Positions 34,307 to 45,249 of a stretch of DNA of 50,017 bases are shown in pieces. The stretch is taken from assembly GCA_032988165.1 (NCBI GenBank), contig JANTQF010000257.1:1-50017 (forward strand), given 5' to 3'. Numbering within the stretch: the first letter of the stretch is position 1; each line of letters opens with the position of its first letter. Under the pieces are notes generated by a model that did no database searches, was not told the DNA's origin, and saw only the letters and a list, made by a program, of their open reading frames with translations. Source of the stretch: Emmonsiellopsis sp. PD_33. Its lineage: Eukaryota; Ascomycota; Eurotiomycetes; Onygenales; Ajellomycetaceae. A program made the position numbers and the translations under genes.

Positions 34307-35094
34307 TATTTATTTGCTTTATATTGCGTTCAATGGATTACAGCTGGTTATGGTGATATGGCGATGGTAGGCGTTCGTATATTGGCTGGGGTTTTGAGAT
34401 TCTTATGATTATTATGAACCGGTTTGGCCTGACTACTATTTTTACTCTTTGCTTATACATACTGTACAGTACGATTTTATACGTTCAAGTTTCTAGAGAT
34501 TGCGATTTCCCTTCTGTTTCGTTCGGCCTTGGTATCGTTTCGTTTGGTTTCATAGCTTTCTAGCATGTTTCGAGATTCACACTCATGCCATGTTTAGAAT
34601 AGATAGATAGACATAGAGATATACACTTCACGGACGCTTTCGGCCCAGCGTGTCTTTAGCACTGTTTAAGTACCTCCAAGTTTTCTGTTGGGCGCAGGTT
34701 AAGGAGTCCAACTTTACTCAACCGCGCAGCGTATGTTTCAGCTAAATGTTCCCCCAGAACGAGATTCCGTAGAATTCCATCCAAATGTATTCCCTTTTCC
34801 CGTAGCGGATGATGCCCACTGATGCTGCCTCCTCCATTACACGCCGCAAAGAATCTTCCTCTTCCATAAGGCAGGAAGGTGACCCGTCTCTTGCCATCAC
34901 CTACAGTATTCGTCAATATATAAGTTCTCTTACATCCTGCAAAAGCGGAACAGTTCACTGTCCGACTTGTTACGGGCAAGTTTAACGGCACTTTAGTCTA
35001 GAGGTATGCAAGATGCTCGCAGTAAGAGAAATATCCATTGAAAAGTTATCCAGCAACTAGTTCTGTCTCATTCTTGCCTCCCCATCCGGTCCCC
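34307..35094. other. Convergent intergenic region
   Basis: 3' regions of the flanking genes. A 111-codon minus-strand frame at 34656-34991 is the only long open stretch; see the low-confidence entry. Confidence 0.5.
34656..34991 (-). CDS. Possible small ORF, 111 residues
   Basis: Starts MPLNLPVTSRTVN and contains a short Cys/Gly-rich stretch (FFAACNGGGSISGHHP). There is no recognised domain, signal peptide or splice signal. It may be chance or part of the 3' untranslated region of a neighbour; listed only because it is the longest frame in the gap. Confidence 0.2.
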   Translation of the reverse strand: MPLNLPVTSRTVNCSAFAGCKRTYILTNTVGDGKRRVTFLPYGRGRFFAACNGGGSISGHHPLREKGIHLDGILRNLVLGEHLAETYAARLSKVGLLNLRPTENLEVLKQC

Positions 35095-36001
35095 TTATCC
35101 CCATGTCAAGTCCACATATCCATATGAAGAGCGGTCCTTGGACTCACTCAATTGCACAACTGGGAGGGAATCCCATCCAATGCGTTCCTTCCAGTCATCC
35201 TGCTCCAAGTATTCGTCGGGAATTTTGAAATAAATGTTATGTCGAAAATTGACGAGGAAGACACCATTTCCCAGCTCCTTTGTTTCAGATTCAGGTTCGG
35301 CACGGGAGCAACATGAGAAATGAATCTTCTTCCCAGGGAAGCCCGGGATGCTGAGGTAAACCGCATTCTCTTTCAGATGATCACTCTTCACCTCCGCGGG
35401 TTTAGGCTTAAATCCCGGTGGATGTTCTTGGCGGCTTTGTCCGTTTCGAATGCGCTGTTTGCGATAACTAGGTCTGAGAACGCCGATGGTTTCCTCGTCT
35501 GTCAGCTCGATAATATCGAAATCAACCATATCATTGATGACAGTTCCTCTAGGAATTGTTCAATCAGTATTGGTCCAAGAAAACGCAACGGTACGCATGA
35601 ATCAAGGCAACTTACACCCACTCACAGAAACACCGGTTCCTGACTCCTATCAGGTAATCATCTCGGTTTAGGGCAGAAATAAGGCTATGGATATTGTCGA
35701 CAGTCACTTGACGGATGGCGGGAGCGGATCCATGGAGGTAACGAGACGGATCTAGAGAGGGGCCTAAATCGCGCTCGATATTGAGAGGCGTCCATTTGAT
35801 AGCACACTCGCCCGTTCCTCCGTCGGGGCGCTGCAGTTCAATTTTCACCATCTCCTTCTCCTGAGTTTTGTCTGTTTCATCGAGTTCGAGACTCAAATAC
35901 CAGTAGGCGTCCTTGCCTTCTATGCAAAAGACATGGATACCAGAGACTTTACTGGTATCCCCCTCGGGGTTATATGGCGTATGTTCCGCCATTTCAGACA
36001 T
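35095..36001 (-). CDS. Two-exon protein resembling DUF7770
   Basis: Exons 35616-36001 and 35095-35548 on the minus strand with a 67-nt intron (GTAAGT donor, CTAG acceptor) give 279 residues from MSEMAEHTPYNP. The next ATG, MAEHTP, is a fair alternative, and one more ATG lies upstream at 36028. The first half has the pattern I associate with DUF7770: an HVFCIEGKDAYWYLSLEL strand pair, VKIELQRPDGG, VTVDNIHSLISAL, and a cysteine-tryptophan segment (RNRCFCEWV) reaching across the splice junction into VINDMVDFDIIEL. The second half is a further beta-rich region (VYLSIPGFPGKKIHFSCC, VFLVNFRHNIYFKIP). The protein is probably cytoplasmic. The family assignment is tentative and no function is known. 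Confidence 0.55.
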
Positions 36002-37097
36002 GGAAATAAGGTGATCAATAAAACACATAAGACACGCTCAAAATACTTCAAGGATTCTTTCACGTGAATAGTAGAAAATACCCGTTCTGTAAAAAAATAT
36101 AGATATATAAAGGGGACACCTTTCTCCTCTCGTTCGAGATTCCCATCTCATTTTTATACACACAGCTCAGTCAAAAGGCTACAGGAAGTTGCCACGAGGA
36201 AACATCCTGAATCAAGTCACGCAAGCGAGAATCGACACTTGCCGCTGGCGAAGAGCGGAAGTTTTAGAACTTCAAACCGAAAGGGCAGATAAAATATAAC
36301 AGGCATAACAGGCAGGTTCCAGCGGACAAGAAATTGGATGGTACCAACCGAGAAGTTTGTTGGTTTGGGTGGCAAGCACGGTGTATAAAGAAAAAATGGT
36401 GCACAGCGTTTTAGGTTGCTTCCCTTTGATATAGACTGGGGATTACCTGTTGGTTATTCCTGACGTAGACAGGACAAAGCATATGTCCTACCCCCTTCTC
36501 GGTGTTAGATGGGGGAGAATCCGAAGGCCCGTTGTACCCAGATAGACGTAACATAACCCAGCTCCAAAGGACGCCACGGAAGGGCTTCCGACCTGAAACA
36601 CTCCCCACATTATACGACATATCCGCCAGGACGGGAAGCATCTAAACCGTAATGTAATGGCACTTGCCTTTTCCATCCTGTGCCAGCAAGGGGCGGAGAT
36701 AAGCATAGGACATACTGCGAAAGCCAGCATGGCGGTCTCCGGCTGTGAAATGTGGTAGTTCCCTTGCAGGTTTGGCAATAACTCGAACTTCCGCGAGATA
36801 ATTTGCATTGCGCTGATGATCCCTGCTCATTGTCGATAGATGGCTTCCAAGGTTGGTGTATGATGGATGCTCCGGGGGAACTCGAGAGAATATTTCAGGT
36901 TGCCAGGGTCCGTTGTATGTGTAAATAAATAGGTGCAGGAAATAAAAATCAGTAAAATGCCAGCGACTGTGTATTCCAAAATAAATAAGTCATCAGTATA
37001 CAAATAGTTGCCCGATGGGCAGCTAGACATTGCCTTGATGGCCCCTCTAATTGTGAATTCAAATCCTCCCCTCCATACCAAGTAGCAAAGCCACCTG
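36002..37097. other. Intergenic region
   Basis: Upstream of the DUF7770-like gene and downstream of the PcRGLX-like gene. Several minus-strand frames of 60-120 codons overlap each other in different frames; none resembles a family and no convincing splicing joins them. A TATATAAAGG element at about 36103-36112 points rightward with no gene behind it. Confidence 0.4.
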
Positions 37098-39908
37098 CTA
37101 CCCCTCACCATTAAAACTCCCAATACTCTCCGGCACCCAAACCAAGTTCTGAATAGCAGCAAGCCCATACTGAGCCATATCATTCGTACCAAAATACGTC
37201 ACCTCGTCCACGGGAATCAACACATCGCTCCCGCCGACCCGCTCAGCCACCCACGACGCATTAGGCGCAATGCCATCGCTGGCATAAAAGTCTGCCCAGG
37301 CCCGCTCAGCCACCGTGACATTATCCCTGCTCGCAGAAAAGAAGGCCGAGAGCCGTGAATGCGCCTGTACCAGGCTTATGCCGGAGAACTCCACCCCATA
37401 CCGCGCCTTCTGTTCCTCTTTCGAGGCGCCGTAGTAATAGCAGTAGTCCAGCCAGGCGTCCTCGAAGCCTTCGGGCGCCTCATCGCCCCAATATTGCAGC
37501 AGCTCGGAGACTACCTCTGGCATTCCAAAGACGGCATTTAGATGTGAAATGGCCACGATGCCGTTGTTGTCTGGGTCAGTTGGTGGCGGGAGCAAGGTTC
37601 CATTGTCGATGCTGTATAATCCGGAGCCAGTAACGAAGCCGTTCTTCAGGTTTGCGATTCCAGCTGCAGTGGAAGTCAGCTTATCTCTGGCCTCCTCCCA
37701 GCGTGGGCCACGGCGTTCCCATTCCATGAGCCAGCCAGCTGCGAGGGCGGCCCAGTCGGTTCCGAGGGAGAACGACACGGGTTCGCCTGGACTAGGCGTC
37801 CAGCCATCATCGCGAACCTTTCGATTCGCATCCAGAACAGCATACGTCTTGTCCGTGTCCAAGGTCTCATCAAGCAACTCCCCGACACGCTCATCGCCGC
37901 CGGAGAGGTAGTAGAAGTACTTGCGGTACTGGGGCTGTGAGATGCGAGCTTGCTTCGCGCTATCGGAATAGTGCAGGATACCGTGACGCGTACCAAGGCC
38001 CTTCCAGTCGCCGATGTGGTAGACGTCCACTTCGCCGGTGTGTCTAGTCATAGCCTCCGCGAAGCGGTAGATATCTGCCCGGCCAGTGCGGAGGAAATAA
38101 TGCCAGAAGAAGAGGTCAGGGGAGAGCTCGGAGTTATCCCATGCGTATCCTCCGATGTCGTAGCGCCAGATGTGTCTGTCCACGTCGTAGGTATGCATGA
38201 AGTCGCCATAGTCGAGGAATCCGTACCATCTACGCTGGTCGGTCTGGTTCTGGTAGAATTTGAATAGGAAGTCGAGGTGATTTTCGATAACTGCAGCTTG
38301 TTCTGAGGGGGCATCGTCGGGAGGCGCCCAGTATGACCCCAGTGCTTTAGTCTCGTGGATATAGGCAGGTTCTGCGGCCAAGGCGGGCGGCGCATTGACA
38401 TTCTCACTGAGTACGGCAAGCTGGTCGCTGGGAGGAGTCTGGTCGAAAGCGAAAATAAAAACTTCATTTGTCCTCGCAATGCCATATGGGGTATCGAAAT
38501 CCGGCTCGTAATCTTCGTAGGTAATTTCCAGAGCGTCTAACTGTTTCTCATACGTATCCTGACCCATGAGGTCGTGATAGGGTCTGAGATCCAACGGTGA
38601 GGCTTCCGGGCTGTACAACCAGAGAGTGATCTCACCCTGATCGGATCCGGCGTTCGAGATGTCAATACCAGTGGGATGTCGCTTCCAGAAATCCCGCAAC
38701 CCGACAGCAAGGCCGCCTTGTGTGGCGCCGCCGAGATACGTGAGGCCGTGCGACCGAGTCCCTCCAGGAATGTTGATCCAGCTCTGACCTGGCTTGATCC
38801 GCTTCTTCAGGGTAAATCCATCAGAGGACAGCTGGCTAAGTTTGTAGTCGTTCCAAACTGGGATCCATTGCATTCTTGTCGTAACCCTTGTATCCCATGT
38901 ATCCTGAGCTGGGGTTTCTTTGCCTTCAAACTGAGCTGTTCTAACCTCTTCGCCAGGATCCCGCCTGAGGCCGGTGATTCCTTGGACTGCTTCGTGAAGG
39001 AATCCCCCGTCGACGCCAGGAATCCGGATATGGCGGTTGTATAACTCTTCCCCTTTCAGTGGGACCTCAAACCTAATACCCAGGCCGGCGATAAAGTCTT
39101 CGTTGGCTTTTCCGTCATAGACGATACTATGAACAATCCTAATGGCATCGGAATTCGAGTACAGATAGAATCGCAAAATGAACGGCAGCCAGTTACCATG
39201 CTCGCCAGCACCGATGATGCTATGCTTTCCATGAACGGTAACCAGAGCGCGTACCGAATTGTCTTCGCTGACAGTCACCTCTTCAACGCTGCTTTCAAAA
39301 TTGTGGAACTCGACCGGAACATCGCCTCTACTCGCAACGTCATCCACTATCTGGGATTGGGAATGCAGAACCAGTCTTCCATTTTCACCAACAACCTTTC
39401 CGGCTGCAGTCTGAATAGAACTGACAAGAATGCTTCCCGATTTAGGGAACACCACGGCGACTTTCCCCGTGTCGACCTTTACCTCTTCTTCCGCATCTGT
39501 TACCGTCACACCAGTCGAATCGTCCTTTTCCCTCGACGCAATATTTGAGCGTTTTCCAGTCCCAGTATGAGATGGTTCGACAGTGTATTCATCATGGACA
39601 GAGTCGGTACCGGGAATCGCATGTCCAGTCCATTTTATAGACCCGTCGCGCCAGAATCCAGTTACCCATGATTGAAGAGGGATTTTTTCCTCGTTTGAAC
39701 CAGAAGCAGAAATAGTAAACTCGGTCTCGTTGGGTTGATATTTCCCTTCCGGCCATGGCAGTCCGAATGTCGTTCCCCAATTCAGGTCTGGCGCGTCGCC
39801 GATCCACCGTACTTTGACACCGCTCGATGGCCCATTGCTGTGCGGAAGTGAGGTCACCGTGTTAAAAGTGCCGGCGAGACCAAGTAGAAAAAGTACAACC
39901 CTTGCCAT
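37098..39908 (-). CDS. Secreted PcRGLX/YetA-like protein (rhamnogalacturonan lyase type)
   Basis: Intron-free frame of 936 residues. Residues 1-20 form a signal peptide (MARVVLFLLGLAGTFNTVTS), so it is exported. The N-terminal region has the signature strand set of the family: VRWIGDAPDLNWGTTFGLPWPEG, then IPLQSWVTGFWRDGSIKWTGHA. A central beta-sandwich follows, and from about residue 520 a helical toroid region with many aromatic residues (DFMHTYDVDRHIWRYDIGGYAWDNSELSPDLFFWHYFLRTG region). PcRGLX from Penicillium chrysogenum is an exo-acting rhamnogalacturonan lyase; other members of the wider YetA-like group are uncharacterised. It probably acts outside the cell on pectin or a related polysaccharide. 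Substrate cannot be fixed from sequence. Confidence 0.8.
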   Translation of the reverse strand: MARVVLFLLGLAGTFNTVTSLPHSNGPSSGVKVRWIGDAPDLNWGTTFGLPWPEGKYQPNETEFTISASGSNEEKIPLQSWVTGFWRDGSIKWTGHAIPGTDSVHDEYTVEPSHTGTGKRSNIASREKDDSTGVTVTDAEEEVKVDTGKVAVVFPKSGSILVSSIQTAAGKVVGENGRLVLHSQSQIVDDVASRGDVPVEFHNFESSVEEVTVSEDNSVRALVTVHGKHSIIGAGEHGNWLPFILRFYLYSNSDAIRIVHSIVYDGKANEDFIAGLGIRFEVPLKGEELYNRHIRIPGVDGGFLHEAVQGITGLRRDPGEEVRTAQFEGKETPAQDTWDTRVTTRMQWIPVWNDYKLSQLSSDGFTLKKRIKPGQSWINIPGGTRSHGLTYLGGATQGGLAVGLRDFWKRHPTGIDISNAGSDQGEITLWLYSPEASPLDLRPYHDLMGQDTYEKQLDALEITYEDYEPDFDTPYGIARTNEVFIFAFDQTPPSDQLAVLSENVNAPPALAAEPAYIHETKALGSYWAPPDDAPSEQAAVIENHLDFLFKFYQNQTDQRRWYGFLDYGDFMHTYDVDRHIWRYDIGGYAWDNSELSPDLFFWHYFLRTGRADIYRFAEAMTRHTGEVDVYHIGDWKGLGTRHGILHYSDSAKQARISQPQYRKYFYYLSGGDERVGELLDETLDTDKTYAVLDANRKVRDDGWTPSPGEPVSFSLGTDWAALAAGWLMEWERRGPRWEEARDKLTSTAAGIANLKNGFVTGSGLYSIDNGTLLPPPTDPDNNGIVAISHLNAVFGMPEVVSELLQYWGDEAPEGFEDAWLDYCYYYGASKEEQKARYGVEFSGISLVQAHSRLSAFFSASRDNVTVAERAWADFYASDGIAPNASWVAERVGGSDVLIPVDEVTYFGTNDMAQYGLAAIQNLVWVPESIGSFNGEG

Positions 39909-41109
39909 ACTTCCGGGGAGAGTTCACGTCAAGTATTTTGTTTGATGAGAGGTTTCCAACATCTCACCTGTCATCCAAGAGGAGAAGTTCATCCTTATAG
40001 TTCCACGTCGTTAAATGCCCATCTCGGGAATATTATACGCGAGCCGTTAATTGGACATCCTGTCAGAGTAAGTAATAATAGTCGGAGATGAGCTCATCGC
40101 TGTCACTTAGCCCGGTTCTTGATGCCTGCAGCCGCCGAAATTCGGGTCAAAGATAGAGCGAGGGAGTCGGGAACAACCATGAGCTTTCTGGAGTTCTTGT
40201 TCCTGGCTTCATTTTGCAGCATTCTCTATCCAGGCTATAATATAATTGGTGGAATGGAATCCCTGAGGTCCTTGTCATTCTTATGAAGTTGGCTTCGGCC
40301 GGGTGGGGTAGTTATTTGTTTTGTCTCCGGAAAATCCGGGGCGCTGGACCCCAGATCATTTTCCTTGGCCCGTTTTTGGAGTATCATCAGTTTTCGACAT
40401 ATGGGAGATCTGCTGGTCCTGTCCTCACCATAATACTCCGTGAGGCGAGATTTGATCGAGAAGATAGAAACGAGCAAAGGAGTGAAAGAACGTTGGAAAG
40501 ACCGGGAAGAAATAAGCGAAGCCCAATGCAGCTAGCCAGCGCCAAGCACCAACCCTAACCCCCTTTTTTCTCCGCATCAGGGGAGCAGACGGATACTATG
40601 TATGAAGTTCTGTTCTTTGCCCGTTACTATTCGCTTCTCTAGAGCAACCTCTTGGATGTCTCCGTACTGAGATCGGCCTAACTATGATGCTATTTTCTTT
40701 CGTCCTCGGCCGTCAATGACAATTCCCTCTAGCCATCCTTCCCCCACCCCCCTCCGCTAACCGATGCCGACGCCGCAGGCTATCTACTACCTTACTCCTT
40801 ACCATAAGTACTAGTTTAACTCTATCAAGAAAAGTATATAAGCCAGGGGTAGTTACTGGCAGGCTGACTTTCATCCAAGAGCTCTACTGCAAACATGAAC
40901 AGTCCTGCCCGTCTCCCCGTTGATCAATGACAGGAGAAACGATAAATCCGCATTTTCAATTCATAACATTAGATATCCAATAACTGCCCGAGGGGTAACT
41001 AAACTAACTATACGAAAATCAAATAAACAAGGCCGTAATCATAAAGAGGCACATAGGTATAAACCCCCCCCATCCCCAACCTAGCCAAAACAAACCCTTC
41101 CTCCCCTAC
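39909..41109. other. Intergenic region, PcRGLX-like promoter
   Basis: Upstream region of the secreted lyase-like gene and 3' region of the SBDS gene. No coding sequence is supported. It contains a pyrimidine-rich stretch around 40725-40760 (CCTTCCCCCACCCCCCTCC). Confidence 0.5.
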
Positions 41110-42258
41110 CTACTCCTCATGCGTAACCGCCATATCCAGCACCTCCACCCTTCCCCTCCCCTTCGTCTCCCCGCCCACAAACTCACTCAACCCCTTAAAC
41201 GCGCCCGGCTCCGCGAACCCAATAACCTCCCACTCATCCGCCCCCAGCACATCCTGCACCTGCACCTCCTCAAAATAGCCCAGAATCCGATCCTTCACCG
41301 TCCCCGTCGCCTTGGGCGCCGCAGCAGCCGCCTCATGACCCCCGTCCTCCTCATCCTCATCATGCGCGCGCGAGTGGCCCTTCTTCCCCTTCTTATTCCC
41401 CCCCTTACCACCCCCCTTGGCATGGGCCCCCGCACCAGCATCCGCGCCCGCACCGGCGGATGTCGGGGCGTGTTTGGCAGGCTGTTTAAGGATAGATGTG
41501 GGACAGGTGATGCGGAGACGCATGCGGGCGCGCATGACGGGGATAGGCTGCCAGGCGATGAGCGCCTTCATGGCATCTAGGGCCTGGATTTTTGCCGACT
41601 TGTTCGTCACGACGCCGGTCCATAGCGGTTTGCGAGGGGTTGAGCTTTCTTCTTGCTCCGCTTCGCCTGTCGTGGCAGCATCTGGTTTCTGAGCCGTGAT
41701 GCCGCCCTGTTGCTGCTGCTGTTGTTGTTGTTGGCCGCTAGCAGCGGTTAACTGATCCAGCGCCTTCCCAATCATGCCGGTCGTGTACACGCGTTTCGAA
41801 ACCGGGTCTACCAAGCGCGCACTAACGAGTTCCAGCACCTCTTTCTCGACGCGCTCGAGAATCTCTCTCCTCTCGCGCTCGCCAACCTGCACCTCGCCCT
41901 TGCGGAGGATTTCCTGGATGATTTCATCGGTGGAGGTCTTGGGGCCGAAGGATTTGGCGAGGTCGGCTGAGGGGGCTGTTTGGCCCTTTGAGACGGAGAG
42001 GAAGACGGTGGGGATCTGGAGGACGTTGTCGAGGTCTGTTTCGGTGCCGGAGCGGTATTCGAGGAGCTTGTTTTTGTAGCAGGCTAGTTCGAAGCGTTTT
42101 TTGCCTGGGGTGGTTTTGGGAGGTTAGAATGGGGTGGTCCTAGTGGAGGAATGGGAGGGAGGGCTTTGGGACTGGTTTGGCTTACCTTTCCGTAGCCGGA
42201 CGAGGGAGACATTTGTGAATTTGATCTGGTTGGAGGGTTGGGTGATGCCGACGGGCAT
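41110..42258 (-). CDS. sdo1: SBDS/Sdo1 ribosome maturation protein with insertions
   Basis: Exons 42186-42258 and 41110-42104 on the minus strand with an 80-nt intron (GTAAGC donor, CCCCAG acceptor) give 355 residues. The N-terminus MPVGITQPSNQIKFTNVSLVRL and the FELACYKNKLLEYRSGTETDLDNVLQ segment are the SBDS (FYSH) domain. KTSTDEIIQEILRKGEVQVGERER links to domain II, and VEVLDMAV near the end is domain III. The protein works with the GTPase Efl1 to release eIF6 (Tif6) from pre-60S subunits in the cytoplasm. Usual length is about 250 residues. The excess lies in two low-complexity insertions: nine glutamines at residues 149-157 followed by a Pro/Glu-rich stretch, and an Ala/Gly/Lys/His/Asp-rich stretch at about 230-290. 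Core motifs are intact. Confidence 0.93.
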
Positions 42259-42939
42259 TTTGGCGGAAGAAGAGCGGGGTTGTGTTTGGTCAGGATGGGT
42301 ATTTGGGACAGATATGGTTTGTTTTTTGTGGTGTGAATGAGCAGTATGTATTCTGGTCAGGGATCTCTCTATAGCTGGGGGGAGTAATAGTCCATAAATT
42401 CGTCAGCAGCAGAACTGCTATATCGTCTCCTCGTTGTCGTCGTTCTGATAGAGGCGATAGAGGGGGAAACATGCTGCAAACAGAGCAAACATCGTCACTA
42501 GCCAGGATGAGTCATCATCGGTCTTGGCGGCCTTCCAACACTACGAAAAGTGGGTCTGATATAAGTTAGAGGAGAAAGTCGGACATATTTGGAGACTTCA
42601 AGCGTGCTGTACAGAGCAGAAAATGCAGTAGACGGAGTATCAGCCCCCCCAACAAGGCCGTGGAACTACTAATGTCCGCTGTGAAATATTCATAACAGCA
42701 TACCAATCCGCAATATTCGGTCAAATGTTCCCTCCATCGGAGAGTATAGTCGGACTCGGAGTTAGCAGGAGCGGGATATTCGGGGCATGTTCTATAGGCA
42801 GACAAATTGTCAACTATAAAAGGGGATGAATTGTGCTGCCTGTAGAGAGGATAGCATAGCGATTCATCCCACTCATAGTTTTACTGCCTCTGAAAGTTTT
42901 CTTCGCAATACATCCCAAGTTCCAAGTCCAACAGCCATC
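42259..42939. other. Divergent promoter between SBDS and O-methyltransferase genes
   Basis: The two genes are transcribed away from each other from this 681-bp stretch. The right part has a clear TATA box for the methyltransferase (listed). Short open frames are not called. Confidence 0.6.
42815..42822 (+). promoter_or_regulatory. TATA box of the O-methyltransferase gene
   Basis: TATAAAAG lies 118-125 bp upstream of the ATG at 42940, well placed for a short leader. An inducible, TATA-driven promoter would fit a secondary-metabolism-type methyltransferase. Motif match only. Confidence 0.55.
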
Positions 42940-44315
42940 ATGACGAGTGCTTCGGAGCTCATCAACACCATCAATGCCACAGCCGACTCTCCTCCCGAGC
43001 TGAGCAATGAGGAGCGTTCGGCCCTCATTGCTGGGTGCGAGAAATTGAAAACGAAGCTGGAGTCTCCAATGGAGATGGTGCTGCGCACTCTGCTCGCGGT
43101 TAGTTTGATACCCGCCCCTTTCTTGTATCAGGTCAGCTGTACTTATTTCTAGATAGCCCCTCCAATCTGTAATGCTCAGGTTGGCAACAGACATGAAGCT
43201 GTTTGATGCTGCAGCTGAACTATCTTCCGATGGAAAGAAATTCAATCTGGATGATCTTGTTTCGAAGCTTCCAGGGGTTGACAAGCTCCTCCTTTGTAGG
43301 TGGTGAAGAAGTAGTCGACGGATCCTGACAATATCAGATTCCTGACTTGCAACTCCCAGTGCGCCTCATGAGGTTCCTCGTGGCGATCAAGGTGTTTGAC
43401 GAAGTAGCAAAAGAAACCTACTCGACCACGCCTCTTGCTGCGGCCTGTGTCTCCGATTCCATCTTTGCCCACGCCATCATACACATGTAAGTTGACGGTT
43501 CCCTATCCCAGACATCCATTCCTTGCTAATATAATGATATCAGGACGTCCCAAAACGAGACAGTGTGTAAATTACCCGCCTACTTCGAGGAAAAGGGGTA
43601 TAAGAACCCCGGTGACGCCTATAATGGGCCATTCCAATATGCTCTCCATACAGACAAGGGCTGCTTCGACTGGCTCGCCACACAGCCACGACTTCAGAAG
43701 TCATTCAACATCTGCATGGGCGTCACCCGCACGATAACTGGCGAACAATGGTTCGAGTATCTTCCCATCACGTCAAAGCTGGCTGGCAAACCAGAGTCCG
43801 AGCCCCTAGTAGTCGACGTAGGAGGCGGAATTGGTCACGACTTGATTGCCTTGCAAAAGCAAGTCCCCTCTCTCACCGGCAGGCTGATCGTGCAGGATAT
43901 CCCCGCCGTTATAGACGATATCAAGGACCTGCCGACAGGCGTTGAGGCGATGAGGCATGACTTCTTCCAGGCACAGCCGGTGGAGAACGCAGCTGCGTAC
44001 TACCTCTCAAATGTCCTCCATGACTGGCCTGATAAGCAGGCTCTGCAGATCCTAGGCCATATAAGGGACGCAATGGGCGAGGATTCGATACTGTTCATAC
44101 ATGAGAACACGCTACCAGAGGAGCGGGTGAATGCCTTCTCTGCCTGCACGGACTGGTTCATGATGGCAATGTTCTCGTCCCTGGATCGCACGGAGCAGCA
44201 GTTTAGGACACTGCTGGATGAAGCTGGGCTGGAGTTGGTACACTCTTGGGAGCCGAAGGCAGCGGCCCACGGAGACGGGAGAAGGCTGTTGGAGGCCGTG
44301 TTGAAAAGGGCGTGA
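42940..44315 (+). CDS. SAM-dependent O-methyltransferase (fungal secondary-metabolism type)
   Basis: Four exons, 42940-43098, 43157-43295, 43360-43486 and 43544-44315, give 398 residues, the family length. The acceptor of intron 1 is the second AG of CTAGATAG, because only that keeps frame (TLLA-PLQSVMLRL). The N-terminal half is the winged-helix dimerisation domain. SAM motif I starts at residue 232 (VDVGGGIGHD) and the catalytic His301 is in LSNVLHDWPD. The enzyme transfers a methyl group from SAM to a hydroxyl of a small aromatic or polyketide substrate. Similar enzymes occur both in clusters and as single genes. Here no biosynthetic gene is adjacent: the PKS is more than 33 kb away, and SBDS and a Tse2-like gene flank it. 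The substrate is unknown. Confidence 0.9.
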
Positions 44316-45249
44316 AGCTGCTGAAGTCGCGTACTAAAATGATAATCATCGGGAAGGACTGTCATTTATACGTGGGATTTTCCACTCCTTGTGTTTTAAA
44401 TGTTCGGTTTTTTGTTGTGAGATTCCGCGCTGTATCCGCGCTATATCAACGGCCTCATCGCTGTCACCAAATTGATCCACCACACTCAACTTCTGTGGTT
44501 ACATTCATTTATTTGATCATTTCAGCATTTTCTTATCTTTCAGAAATCAGATAGTTTTCAGTTATTTATATGATTTTCCCTATATCATTATATGGCCTTT
44601 TCTATTTTCATTATCTCAGACAATTGAAGATCTGAACTATATAAATAGTGGTTAAAAACTTACATAGCTTAATTAATCAATCATCTCAATCCTCATGAAT
44701 AACTATGTCAATTCTGTCTATATTTGTAAATAAGTTCCCAGGCATTTTCGCTCTGCTTGCTCTATTTTATCATTTTCCACTGCGCGACCTTGTTGTTAAC
44801 GAATAAGAGATGTTCCAACCTGCCTATCTATTGTAAATTCTCACCTCCAGATGTGGTTGGGCTGAGCGCCTTTGGCTTGACCTTTCCTGCATGGGTTGAC
44901 AGGTCAAATAGGCCTTGTGGCCTCTGCCTGGGTACTACTACTAGTACTACTACTACTAGTATGCACGCAGACGAACATCAGGACCATTGTTTAAACGAAA
45001 GATCTGCTTTGGGATTGTGGTATAGGATTGGATAAACTGCGACATAATGTTCAAGTTTCGTCTGGAGCTTGGTAAACCTGGAGGAAGTGTCTGGAACAAT
45101 TAAAGAGGGGGTGATGGCCACGGCCCCGGGGCCTCCCTTCCTGATTTAGCTTAGCGCGTGCACAGTAGATAGATCTCCAACCTTGGAATAGTTCAATAGA
45201 GATCGAAGACTTCAACCTTCTCGCATCTGCAGACTACAGCGTGAGCCCC
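44316..45249. other. Intergenic region, AT-rich
   Basis: AT-rich, no coding sequence supported. It holds a TAC triplet tract at 44932-44959 containing two ACTAGT palindromes. The right end is the promoter of the Tse2-like gene. Confidence 0.5.
44932..44959. repeat. TAC triplet tract with ACTAGT palindromes
   Basis: Repeated TAC triplets interrupted twice by TAG, giving the two ACTAGT sites that make parts of the tract self-complementary. Short simple repeat in non-coding DNA. Confidence 0.75.

Noticed and set aside
36411..37192. Overlapping minus-strand frames as a spliced gene
   Set aside because: No set of donors and acceptors joins them into one frame with a recognisable protein.
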